64,000 nt of DNA from Euptelea pleiosperma (Eukaryota > Streptophyta > Magnoliopsida > Ranunculales > Eupteleaceae), in contig CM068553.1 in the NCBI GenBank assembly GCA_035048495.1, forward strand, positions 10,781,259-10,845,258, read 5' to 3'. This document shows, piece by piece, positions 52,749 to 64,000 of this stretch; the first letter of the stretch is position 1; the number at the start of each line of letters is the position of its first letter. The translations under genes and the position numbers were made by a program. Under the pieces are notes generated by a model, which was not told the DNA's origin, did no database searches, and was given only the letters and a program-made list of their open reading frames with translations.

Positions 52749-55700
52749 CTAACAAACTGATTTGGCTGCGGCAACGACAGCCTCCGCCGTTATACCGAAC
52801 TCCTTGTATATTTTCCCTGCAGGTGCACTCGCGCCGAACCGGTCGATCCCAATAGCCTTCCCCTTGCTTCCAACAATCTTCGCCCACCCAAATGTCGACC
52901 CTGCCTCAATACTAACCCTGGCGGTGACGGCAGCTGGAAGGACACTCTCCTTGTATGCATCAGACTGATCATCAAACAACTCCCAAGAAACAAAGGAGAC
53001 AACCCGGACTGCCTTGCCTTCCTTCCTGAGTTCATCACCAGCCTTGGCAGCAATCTCTAATTCGGATCCAGTACCAATCAGTATGACATCTGGCTTGTTT
53101 CCTGATGAATTGTCTGATATGATGTACCCTCCCTTCTCGACTCCTTCGATGGATGTTCCCGGAAGCTGGGGAAGCTTTTGACGGGAAAGGGCGAGGATTG
53201 AGGGTCTCTTCCTGTTGTCAACCGCAACCTTGTATGCACCGGCAGTCTCATTCCCATCAGCTGGGCGAAGCATCAGTATGTTGGGCATGGCTCTGAAGCT
53301 TGCCAAGTGCTCAATGGGCTGATGAGTTGGGCCATCCTCTCCAAGCCCGATCGAGTCGTGGGTCATCACATAGATAACTCCAGACTCACTCAAGGCAGAG
53401 ATTCGAATGGCAGCCCTCATGTAGTCAGTGAACACAAAGAAGGTTGCACAGTAGGGGATAAAACCAGGGCTGTGGAGGCAAATCCCATTGCAGATGGCAC
53501 CCATGCCATGCTCTCTAACACCGAAGCGGACGTTCCGCTCCTCGGGGTGCCCTTTTGGAAGTCCCCAAACATCTTCAGCAAGGTCATGTTGGAGGAAGCA
53601 AGATCTGCACTACCACCAATAAACCCAGGGATCACTTTTGCAAGTGCATTAAGGCACTGTTGAGACAGGTTTCTGGTGGCGTCAGCAGGACTCTCTGGAG
53701 TGTAAGTCTGGGAACAAGCAAGCAAATGATCATGACAATGACTTACAACTGATCTATAACACTAAGCTCACTATCACATGAGCATATAAAATACAAAATG
53801 CATGTTCAAGAGAAAGCAAATTGATCGGGGCACCACTCACCGGAAGAGCCTTCTCCCAACCAGCAGGAAATTCACCAGTAATGATGGACTTCAATTCTGC
53901 AGCTTCTTCCTTGTACTTCTTCTCGTACTCTGCAAACTTAGCATTCCATTCAGCTTCTAGAGCAGCACCTTCAGGAACATGGCGGCTCCAATGCCTGTAA
54001 AAACGAGTAACCAAACTCATTCACCAACCACTAGAACATTTCAAGTTGAATCCAGAGGCATGAGGGAGAAAGAAGCCATTCCAAATTTCCTTACTTGTAA
54101 ACATCCTCGGGCACATGGAATGGGTCATATGGCCAACCAAGGTTCTTCCTTGTAGCATCCACCTCCTTAGCACCCAATGCACTCCCGTGCACACTGTACG
54201 AGTTTGCCTTGTTCGGAGACCCAAAACCAATGGTAGTAGTCACCTGTAAAGTCACCAAACTTTAACAAAACTGTAGCTAAAGTTTGAAGCAAACCGAACT
54301 CAAATATCTTAGATTTCTAGGATTATATGGGGGAAATTTTGACCTTGATCAAAGTAGGTTTGTCCTTGACAGCCTTTGCTTCCTTGATGGCAGCACGGAT
54401 CTCGTCGTAACCGGTGTTGCCGTTCTTCACCCAAATAACGTGCCACCCGAGACCCTCGAAACGGGTGTCGACACTCTCAGTGAATGCTATCTCTGTATCA
54501 CCATCAATGGAGATGTGGTTGTCGTCATAGAAAGCAATCAGCTTTCCGAGTCCCCAATGCCCAGCAAGGGAACATGCTTCATTTGCAATCCCCTCCATTT
54601 GACAACCATCTCCAAGTATTGCATATCTAAGGAGATTCCAATTTCAAAACACCGAATAAGTTAAGTCTGATTTTAACATCCAAGTAGATAATAAAGCAAC
54701 AATAATAAGGAATGAGATCGAAGAGGTAGTTACGTGTAGTGGTCAACAATCTCACTGTCGGGTTTATTGTAACGAGCAGCCAAGTGCTTCTCTGCAAGGG
54801 CCAATCCGACAGCATTGGCGATACCCTGACCAAGAGGACCTGCGTTAAAACAAAAGCAAAGTTCTCAGAATTCTGTTCTATTTCTCCAACTGGAAGAATT
54901 TGAAGTTCAAGTAATAGAATCAAACCAGTAGTGACTTCGACACCGGGTGTCTCAAAGTTCTCGGGGTGGCCTGGAGTTCTGCTTCCCCACTGACGGAAAG
55001 ACTTCAAGTCTTCTTCCTACAAGATTGTTTGAACACGGAAAGTTTCAGTAAAAAGAGTTACTCAAATAAGTATCAAATCATCCAAAGAATCCAGAACAAG
55101 AACATGTAATTTGAGCAAGTAAACATATGGATCTCATCAAGTCTGGTTCAACTAATATTTTCAATTTTCTTGTTTCATGGTAAGAGTGAAAACCCACCAA
55201 TTTCTCTTCTCTACCCTACTTTATTTTGATCTGGGTCAGCCAAAAATGCAATTTTTCACAAACCTAGATCCAATATTCCCGAAAAAATAATCATGTAAAA
55301 GCAAATGGATAAAAAAAAAGATCATTCAAAAGCAGATCCAATAAAACATCCAAAAGAATGCGCACAACATGTTTGTTAAAATTCCCCTAAAAAACAAGAG
55401 AATCACAGACAACCCAGAAACAAAAATTATCCAATTATCAATCAGTCAAGAGAATCAAGAGACGCACCTTCACACTGTCGTATCCAGCAAGGTGAAGCAA
55501 GGCGTACTGTAGCATACAACCATGTCCAGCAGAAAGCACAAACCGATCACGGTTGAACCAGTAAGGGTTCTTGGGGTTATACCTCATGATTTCATCATAC
55601 AAGATATGACCCATCGGAGCGCACCCCATCGGCAAACCCGGGTGTCCGGAATTCGCTTTCTCGACGGCATCGATAGCAAGAAATCGAATCGTATTGATCG

Positions 55701-55959
55701 ATTTCTCCACCAAAGCGGTCTCAGTCTTCTCGAGAGTCTCAACCGCGGTCGCACGGACTGAAGATCGAGAACCCACGCGCTTGCGGGATCCAGCCACGCG
55801 CGAGGCCTGGGAGGAAGAGGATTTGAGACCTCGACCGGCGAGAGTGCTGAGGCTGAAGCCTGGGAGGGCGAGACGGTCAGAGTGAGTGGTCGAAGCATGG
55901 TGGGCTATGGTCCGACCCACGAGGGCCTGAGAGACGGAAAGAGATGAGGAGGCGGCCAT
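52749..55959 (-). CDS. Transketolase, plastid precursor, with a one-base gap in the last exon
   Basis: Seven exons in transcript order: 55959-55468, 55016-54926, 54839-54734, 54626-54344, 54243-54095, 53994-53841 and 53707-52749, all GT-AG. Allowing one missing base they give 744 residues, normal for plastid transketolase. There is a Ser/Arg-rich transit peptide to about residue 75, then [25 protein letters not shown] binding shows as GDGCQMEG with the later DDNHISIDG, the pyrimidine domain as [20 protein letters not shown] and [20 protein letters not shown], and the C-terminus as [20 protein letters not shown]. It moves two-carbon units between sugar phosphates in the Calvin cycle and pentose-phosphate pathway and yields erythrose-4-phosphate. 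In exon 7 the run at 53544-53547 has four bases where the frame requires five, shifting the frame after FQKGTP. An upstream in-frame ATG at 56010 is less likely to be the start. Confidence 0.93.
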
Positions 55960-56142
55960 GGTTGGTTTGTTAGGAAGGAAGGAGGGTGCGCAGGTTAATA
56001 AACTACGCAACTACTCCTGCGTAGGAGGAGACAAGGAGAAGAGGAAGGTTGTGAGGACTGAGGAGTGTCTTCCCTTCGTCCCCCTTTTGGTTTGTTAGAG
56101 CTGACGAGAGAGAGAATCTGAAGCAGAACCAACCAATTAAAT
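55960..56142 (-). promoter_or_regulatory. Transketolase leader and proximal promoter region
   Basis: CT-rich on the minus strand (complement of the GAGAGA and AAGGAGAAGAGG stretches at 56030-56115), as in many plant leaders. No unambiguous TATA box was identified. Confidence 0.35.
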
Positions 56143-56750
56143 CCTGATCAATTCTGGTACGCAAGAGGAGAAGTCAGCAATCTGACCGTTAGATCTAAGG
56201 AAGAGACATCTAAGCCGTCGTGTGAGGGTAGGAAATGCTCGCCTTCCATTTTTTTTTTTTTTTTTTCTTTACTCGTTGTTTTCTCCGCTATTTTTTTTAT
56301 CTTTTCTGTTAAAATGGGGTCAGATAGGAATCGGCTCGGCTCGGCTCATTTTAGCGCGTACTATTTGGTTATTTACCATTGGTTGATGGGCCCCACTAAG
56401 AAATCAATTCAACCAGATGATTTGCAACAATCAATGGTGAACGTTATATGCTGATCTATTCTAGTACGTAAGAGAAGAAAGTCAGAGATCTGACCGTGTT
56501 AGATCTGGAGAAGAGACATCTCAGCCGTCGAGTGAGGGTAAGTAAATGCTGGCCTTCCATTTTTATTTTATTTCTTTCTTTACTCGTTTTCTCCGTCATT
56601 TTTTTTTTTTTTATCTTTTTTGTTAAAATGAGCTAAATCCTTAATGGGGTCGGAGTCGGACAGGATCGGCTCGGCTCATTTTAGCACTGCTATTTTCCAT
56701 TGGTTAATGGGCCCCACCAACTAAATCACCCAGATAGTTTGCAACCATCT
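56143..56750. repeat. Tandem duplication upstream of transketolase, about 308-bp period x2
   Basis: Copy 1 (about 56143-56432) and copy 2 (about 56451-56750) share CTGATC(A/T)ATTCT(G/A)GTACG, GACCGT(..)TAGATCT, GAGACATCT(A/C)AGCCGTCG, CTTCCATTTTT, ATCGGCTCGGCTC and CCATTGGTT(G/A)ATGGGCCCCAC, in the same order with small gaps. The duplicated block lies 180-790 bp upstream of the transketolase start. Confidence 0.85.
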
Positions 56751-57423
56751 GCCCCTTTAAGCTTTAAATTGGATGGTTGGGATCATTCAATCAAGTTGTT
56801 TTTTTTTTTTTCTGACAATTTGGATAGTGAGTTATGAACCTTCGTACTGGTATGGGGGGGTGTTTGGTTACAGATACAAGTCAATTCTTGATAACTTTGT
56901 AGATTTCACCCAATATGTGCGAGTGCGAGCCAAGCAAAGTAGCTAAGGGTTGTTATTGGGTCACCTGTGGTTGTACATTGTAAGCGTCCAACACCAATAA
57001 GATGGTTGAACATGGAAAGACAATTACAAACTATCTAGTGAATCTGTTTCTTAGATACACACGGCGCAACTTATTGGTGTGGAAATTTGTTCCGAATAGA
57101 TTTGTATCCATAACCAAACATCCCTCTTAGGGAATTGAAAACCAATGCAAAAACCGAGCCGATCCGAGCCGAGCCATGTAAAAAAGCACTAGTTCTGTGA
57201 GCAAATGGAGCTTTGTGGGTTCGGTTAGAACGAGGTGGGTCGTTGGAGTGCGTGGTCAATATTTTGATGTATCGCTACGGGTTGAAGAGAGGCTTAAAAC
57301 AGGTAAAGTAGAAGTAGGTGAGGAGGCCAAAAGTCTTACTTACCCATCACCATTTCCAGCTTCACCAACCTCATTTCCTTATTTATTTAAGCTTAATCAT
57401 CATATATTATTAGTAGGTCCATG

Positions 57424-57780
57424 AGTAGAACTTTGCTGACCTGATGTCCGTGATCAACGTTGATGACAGACTACTGTATGAGCCACGTGGAATACTTTTT
57501 AAAGACCACTCACAATATGGATGTTTGGCCCATCCCTAAGTGGACCTACGTACCAAAATTCAGTCTGATTAGTGATTTCAAACCTTTGGATCTTTTGCTC
57601 GAATTCCACGGTTAAAAATCAACCCATGAAAACGACTCTATTCCAACGCTTAGAAATCACTAGTCAGGCTAATTTATGTCTGTAGGTACACTGTACAATA
57701 CGGTCAGCAGCGATGTCCAAGAGAGTGCCATGTGGCTCATAATGTGGTCCGTCAGACGTGGGTCGGCAAAGTTGTACTCT
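57424..57780. mobile_element. Fold-back MITE with 9-bp TSD
   Basis: A 357 bp element with perfect duplications AGGTCCATG at 57415-57423 and 57781-57789. Ends are AGTAGAACTTTGCTGACC and, inverted, AGAGTACAACTTTGCCGACC. The interior has TATGAGCCACGTGGAA, ATGGATGTTTGGCCCATCC and inverted partners. Confidence 0.8.
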
Positions 57781-57789
57781 AGGTCCATG

Positions 57790-59960
57790 TTTGGTTACCC
57801 TTTTTGATGTGGTTGGAGGAGGAAACATGGTTGGATGTAAATTGTGATTCATTAGCCCTTGCGAGGTCTCCTGTATGCTTGATTGGGAAAGCAACAATCT
57901 CTTTTAGGGTTGGGACACAAATCAGGTTAGGCACGGGTTGGGGCAAACCCAACAGACACCAAATCTAGCTGAATCGACCTGGATTCTATTAATGGGTCAA
58001 TTTGAAACTAGTATTAAATGGTTCAGTTGGGTCGGGTTACCAGCTTGACCCAACACATTGACACCCTTTTTGTTTTTTTTTCTTTTGGGGGGGGGGTGGG
58101 TGGGTGTTAGGCAAGATATCGACAAAATATCATCATTGACACTACAAAATCTCGTTAACAAATCGGTAGCCCTAATACAGTGTATCCACCATTGAATGTT
58201 CCTTGAAAAACATGTTGTAATTTATAAAATATTTTTAAAAAAAAAACATTAAAAATAACATTTTTTCAAGGGACATCCAACAGTAATGACAAGTTTCATA
58301 CTTTTAAGTCTGCAAACAGTTGCATACTAGATTTGTCCTTCTTTAAGGGTCGGGCTCAGGAGCCCCTTTTTTTGTGCCCCCTCTCGGGAGTCGTGTTCTT
58401 GGCCGTGGATCTAGAGAATCCAACGGTGGTTATTAGCTCTAAGCTGGCATCACTTCTGGACCGTCCATGTTCACCATTAACTTTAAGTCAAAACAGAAAA
58501 AAACATTGTTTAAAGTATACTTTTTAATTTGTTTTATTCTTTGACGAAGCTTTAAACCTATTTTTGAACGGCAAATATGAATTATACTCGAACTTTTCCA
58601 GTACCATATTTTTGCATATGCCGAATTGCTAACTAGGATGGTGGCAACATTACACAAGAACTTCTACATAACCCACAGAAAGGCAGGAATTGCATAATAG
58701 ATTGAAACAGTGCATACACCACAGAAATCCACCATGGACCACATTGCAGTGTGCCAGGAGTTCACCTTCTCTTAAGAACAAGAGCCCTTGCAAGAAGAAC
58801 TCACCTGGAGTTGTTTGAATGTGTTTTAAATTTGAATTTCCTTACCCACTTCTAGATTCTGTCAATTCCAACAACATGATATAGAGCAACTTCTTTTTAT
58901 AACAAGGGGAATTCATAAGTTAGAGATTATAGACAGTAAATATGATTAGAAAATGTCAGTCACACACATGCCACACATGCCAAGGTCAACAGACTCAACA
59001 GTCTGACCCACCTAAGAGATTCGGTGCCAAAATTGACCCTAACAGAGAATTGTAACCATCCATCCAGAAGATCGAAATTAGTCTGCAAACATTTTTTTCT
59101 TTGGAGTATCAAAATTTTGCGTTGCAAGAAAAACATGAGATTGTCCAACAGGTTCCATTGTTATTCAAGAATTCTATATGTTCAGATGGTTATGATTAAC
59201 TAATCAAGCAAATTTCTGTTAGCAGAGGGTGTGTTCCCGTGCAGAAAGACGGCAGTAAAAATAGTTGGAGACCATGGTTGTACTACCACTAGTGAAACTT
59301 CAAAAGCTTGACGGATTGGAAGCAAATGATGATAGGATTCTTCTTCCTGCAAGTTCTATCACTAGTCTGCTTGACAAGTTACATGAGAAATCTGTTGAAT
59401 ATTACAGATCTGGTCCACCCATAGCCCATAGGTCCCAGACCAAATCCATCAAACCTTGATGTCATGATGACCAACTACTTCTGCTATAACGCTTAGAAAC
59501 ACAATGCTCAAGGTGGCCATGCCTTCCCACCAGCTTAAATACAAGACTAAGGGATATCTCAGATTAAAGTCGGTTCTGAGTATCTACTGTGAGAAGAGCA
59601 GTCAAATGGTAATGTTCTCCCCCCTGCATGCCCCACTTATATCTACCGTCCAAGATTTGTCATGCTAGCTGCCTAATATAGACCAGACGTTATGATCAGA
59701 CTTGGGTAATTTACATTCTTAAAAGATGAGCTCACCAATTTGGATGAATTGTGAGGGGTGTTCTTCCGCAATTCAAAACTATGATGTTAGTAATAGCAGT
59801 TCAGACAAAGAATGCAACTGGAAGGTAGGTCTTATCCAGCATCAAGTTAGAAAAATGAGGGAAACCCCCGTCATTTTGGTTCTTCCCATCCTTTAGTCAG
59901 TAAGCTACAGAAGTAGCTACTGGAAACAAAAGAACAAACTGTCACTCACGCTATAAATAC
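57790..59960. other. Region between transketolase and RAD51C
   Basis: No gene assigned. Contains a T-run and G10 run near 58073-58096, and a partial MITE-like block at about 58345-58460 (GGCTCAGGAGCCCC, AATCCAACGGTGG). A plus-strand open frame at 59265-59459 (64 codons, with DDRILLPASSITSLLDKLH) is compositionally protein-like, but I cannot place it. The RAD51C 3' UTR is expected just below 59961. Confidence 0.4.
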
Positions 59961-62491
59961 TTACATCATTCTGATTCTTTTACAGTGTGAAGCTGCATCC
60001 CTTATCCCTTGGCTCGTTACAGAATACGGTGCTGACGCTGACCGCAGAGAAGGTGACTTTTCAATGTACGCATATCGCTCACTGCCATTCCAGTACAAAA
60101 TAACCCGATTCGTGCATGCATGTGACCAACTATCACCTGCACCACACAATCAAACAAAATCACTGCTTCATTCTTCCCCACGAAAATAAGGATTTGACAA
60201 GAAATTAGTTACAAGGGGATATAATACAGCAAAATTAGGAAAGAATAGTGGGATATCAACACAACAGCAATTCGATGGTCAAGGAATTACAAGGATTTAA
60301 AGCGGTTTGCTACCACAGCTAATTTTACCACCACACACAAGGATTAGAATAGAGACAAGAAGGATACATATTCTTCCACTACAGACCCCATGACTGAGGA
60401 AAATTTTCCTGCTGAAATAAATGCATCTTACATGATTACGTCTAATTAGAGATTGGTACAATAGAGACAACAAAGAGTACCCTTCTGTTGAGTACAGTTC
60501 CCAGCTTACATAGTAATAAGAAGAGTTCTTGAGAGACAGCAGCATGTGTAGTCACTTCATTTAGTTAAACGCGCTCCTGTGGATGGCAAGATGAGCATGA
60601 CAACCCATACTCTCAGCAGAAAACAGGTTCCTTGAGGCCACCATGTTGGTTAAACCAAGTTTCCTGTGCTAGATCTTTTAAAGGAGAACAGGGGCACGTC
60701 TATGGTTTGAGTCATTCTCAACGTCCCAGGAATCAATATGTTCACACATTATTGACTACTTAATACAATATTAGACTATAGAAAGGGGAGTATGAAAAAG
60801 ATTGGAAAGAAAGAAGTAAAGCAGTAGTCTCAAAAGTTACAAAAGAACCACCATGAAAGATCTGTAAGAAGATACAACTCTTTTAATGGATTTGTAGGCA
60901 AAATTGTAATATAAAGAAGTCATATTCTTTTAGCAATTATACTTACAAGTCAGATATTCAGGAATGCTGGAGTTAGGATGTACAGTTATGGACACATGCA
61001 TGAGCACATGCAAGGTATGAGACAACATCCAAAACTCAGGTTCAGCTACATTTTGTGCATACAGCACATACATTCAAAACTAACCCTTAGTTACATGAAG
61101 CACGAGTGGGCAGTAGTTCTGGAAATAGGAGCAGGATTGGGAGCTGGAACCACTGGTTTTCAAAAGCTGGAGTGTGGGAGCAGTTAGGAAGCATATATAT
61201 TATACTATAATACTATATTAAAATAAAGGAACTAAACTTCGACTTCGCCCTAAGTTTCACTGAGTTAAAATTCAGAATTAATTCAAGATGGAGAAGTTTT
61301 GTAAAAATTCTCCAACATAGAGATGTTTGGAAATATGATTGTTGCACATTTGTAAGAGTAATGTAGTTTAAATGTATGAAAGAAACACGAATTACAAAAC
61401 AACTTGAAATATGAAACCAAGTGAGAATTTGTTCTTGATTCAACCCTACAAGTTGTTGTTGACTCGAAAACATTTAATGCTGACTGATTTTCAGTAAAGA
61501 ATCTCCCAAAAGCAAGGAAATGTGCAAAAATGGGGATAATTGTGTTTAAATACTTCTCATCTATTTTAAATTTCGGTCCTGAATAGTAAAATTCACCAAA
61601 ATACTAAGTAAACTTCACTTCGACAGGTCATAAATCATCATAATTCCACAAACTTCTCCCAAAATTTCAGCTAATTTTAATACTATGATAAAAATCTTTT
61701 TGTCTTATACAAATTAGTGGAGGGGGCATGCGTGATGCACATGATATCAAGTAATATGATGTATTTTGGTATGTATTTAATAATTGGTAAGTGAAGCCTG
61801 TTGTAGTGAAGGTATGAAGCCTCAGAGTTTTCTCTTTAAAATAGTAATAGACTAGTGGAGGGTGATGATTGAGTAAAGATAGTGTTTCAAGTTACATTTT
61901 TAAACATATAATATTCTCATCATATAGGGGGCTGTTTTGGAAATTTGGTATTTATTTAATAACAGGTATGTGAATCCTGGTGCAGTGAAACCTCAAGTTT
62001 TCTCTTTAATTCAAGAAATTATAAGGGGCCGTTATGGAAATTTAATATAGAAATATTTTTAATAATTTGAATTTTGAAGTGATTGTGTCACTTTTTTAGG
62101 AAAAACAGAAAGAAACAAAAGAAATACAAGAAGCCCGTTACAGTAAGTCAAGGGAACTGAAGGGCTTCATCATTGCAGCATTGAAGCTTTTGAAAACTCG
62201 AAATCAAAGACCTATGAACTTCCTAACCAAAGCCTTGGAAACCCACGCTAGGCACTAAAACCATACAGGGTGTAAAAATTTGAGCATGAAGCACTGTAAC
62301 ACTACCCCCACACTAGACACCTCATAAGATTGTTTGGATCACAAACTAGAATGGAAGGATCACAAATAAGCAACAACAAACTTATAACCAGCCAAATTTT
62401 TATGGCATGGAGAAAGTAAATTACCTAGTGCAAGAGTTAACTGGAATGAACCTTCCGTGAACTTAGTGGTCACCTGGTTCAATAGTATGAC
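59961..62491 (-). CDS. RAD51C DNA-repair protein, last two exons (5' part beyond window)
   Basis: The exon at 62491-62425 reads [20 protein letters not shown], and the last exon 60136-59961 reads [18 protein letters not shown] through [20 protein letters not shown] to a C-terminal KRIRMM and TAA. Borders are CAG/GTCATA, CTAG/GTAAT and GCAG/GTGATAG, all in frame (about 80 residues). NQVTTK and the [11 protein letters not shown] loop are hallmarks of the C-terminal RecA fold of plant RAD51C (a RAD51 paralogue in the CX3 and BCDX2 complexes, needed for homologous recombination and meiosis). The remaining exons must lie right of 64000. The intron between the two exons is 2.3 kb. No defect is seen in the visible part. 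Confidence 0.9.
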
Positions 62492-64000
62492 CTGAAAAAA
62501 AGAGATATAGAAGATCAAATTAATAACAAAAACTAAAATAGCAGAAAAACTAAAAATTTCTCAAAAGAGAGCTTTGTAGTTGAGTCTAAGAAACCATTGT
62601 AATTGTAATTCAGAGCTCAGGCCTGAAAATCTGCATGGTTTATACACCTTAATGTATACTCTATAACATGAAATCTTCAATGAATATAAACACGAATATG
62701 GAGGAGTTCATCAACTTAAAAACACACTATAATAGAACCCATAAACCTTCATGGTGCCAAAAAGAAATAAATTTTTTACTGACAACAATAGATGTTACAA
62801 TCAATATTGGCAAATTTTATGTGTCAACTGAGAAGTTATAATTATATAGATCATATAACATTACTCGTCAGCCATAGTTAGCAATTTGGCACAAGGCAAA
62901 AAATATGGTATGAGAATAGTTCGAGTATAATTGGGGATCATCATTCGGAAATTCAACAAAAAGAAAAATAAAATAAAAAGGAAACAAAAAACAATAAAAT
63001 AATGATATTGCAACTTTTTTTGCATTTAAAATTCAATTATTCGGAACAGTTCATGTATTGTATGCGAACAATACGAGTATTCTATGTCTCCTTACAAAAT
63101 TCATGAATTTTATCGAATCTTTGGAAGGTTCAGTCGTACAATACATTTTTTTTTCAAAAAATCATAAAATTTGCATGTTGTGTATAATACACAAACTTGC
63201 TGACTATGCCCATGACCCATGAGCTATGCATGTAAGAGAAAACCTAGATGAGAAAAATAGAAATCAAAGACTAACCATATACAAATAGCATTCTCAATCT
63301 AAAAAGGTAGAGAGATGTTACAGAAATGATTTCAGTTTTGCTAGATTGCCTTGTTGAGCCTCTGCTAAGTATTTAAGTGTATTAATCTTAAACTATCTTA
63401 CTACATTACCAGATTTAGCTGTGGAAAGGAACAGCTATGTTGACATTTTTTTTTACTTCATGTGATCATAATATGCTATACTTGTCCTAGGTTCCTACCT
63501 ATGCATGGACAGACATGGATTGGAATCATACATGAATACAAGGCATCAAATACTGTAACAGCAGAAAAGCATGTTGACACATTGACAGATGCCATAATTG
63601 CATGATTATAGTGGAATAATTTTTTATATATTTTCTTTCATAAATAACAAGAGTATAGAATATCTATATAGATTGAAATGCATTAATGATATAATTGGAA
63701 AATAAGGACAATGAAAGAACAGATCAAATAGACTAAATGAAAGCTTTTCCTAATAGCAATGTTGATCAACGTCACATGTGCATGAATCAGACAAGGCAAT
63801 TGTTTTAAAAATGGAGTATACTGGTTATATCGATACTATTGATGTATGTAGGACATTTTAGTATTTGTAACCCCCCTAAGGTGGATTTATTCAGAACATT
63901 CCAATTTTTGACATAAGAAGCAAAAAAATTTCGAAGCAACACAATGCAAATGTTGTACATGATCTTGAGAAAAATCTATATGTACTTCGCAACTTATCTA
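62492..64000. other. RAD51C intron sequence to window edge
   Basis: AT-rich, with no further RAD51C exon or other coding region recognised. It is presumably intron, because the exon at 62425-62491 begins mid-protein. Confidence 0.5.

Noticed and set aside
55522..55898. Open frames of 63-104 codons overlapping transketolase exon 1 in other frames
   Set aside because: The exon 1 frame is fully conserved as transketolase; the others have shadow composition.

Overview
This is plant nuclear DNA. It carries spliced genes with GT-AG introns, two genes for plastid-targeted enzymes (EPSP synthase and transketolase), a CC-type NLR resistance-gene relic, and a dense load of angiosperm LINE, Copia, Gypsy and MITE sequence. 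Codon use and the AT-rich introns look like a non-grass angiosperm (eudicot or magnoliid). That placement is inference; the species cannot be fixed by eye.

Layout. 1-3.2 kb: a long imperfect inverted repeat with a MITE in one arm, then a LINE (RTE-type) 3' end. 3.7-14.5 kb (+): the last five exons of a GT77-like nucleotide-sugar transferase (RAY1-like), with an 8.1 kb intron full of L1 LINE, Copia and Gypsy wreckage. 15.8-16.0 kb: a near-perfect 248 bp hairpin. 16.9-19.6 kb (+): a CC-NBS-LRR gene broken by five frameshifts, followed by a decayed copy of ribosomal protein S20 exon 2. 21.3-23.3 kb (+): an intact three-exon RPS20 (uS10) gene. 23.3-32.1 kb: no recognisable gene, only repeats. 32.1-33.4 kb (-): an intact single-exon UDP-glucuronate 4-epimerase. 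33.5-41.2 kb: its leader region, a tandem array with nested MITEs, and more MITEs. 41.2-47.1 kb (-): EPSP synthase, eight exons, complete. 47.1-52.7 kb: MITEs and simple repeats. 52.7-56.0 kb (-): plastid transketolase, seven exons, with one missing base in the last exon. 56.1-56.75 kb: a tandemly duplicated block upstream of transketolase. 60.0-62.5 kb (-): the last two exons of RAD51C; the rest of that gene lies beyond the right edge.

Function. Transketolase and EPSP synthase both act in plastids. Transketolase makes erythrose-4-phosphate, which the shikimate pathway consumes, and EPSP synthase is the sixth shikimate step. The epimerase supplies UDP-galacturonate for pectin, and the GT77-like enzyme probably acts on cell-wall or arabinogalactan glycans. 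RPS20 and RAD51C are housekeeping genes. Nothing suggests that these genes form a co-regulated cluster.

The most informative structures are mobile and repeat DNA. Seven MITE-like insertions have CA[T/A]GGTTTAAAA-type ends and 8-bp target duplications (hAT-like). A separate fold-back MITE family has 9-bp duplications (Mutator-like). One locus shows an 8-bp-TSD MITE inside a 9-bp-TSD MITE inside a tandem repeat. I found no convincing new molecular system. The best leads are the two long hairpins, the nested insertion locus and the transketolase frameshift.
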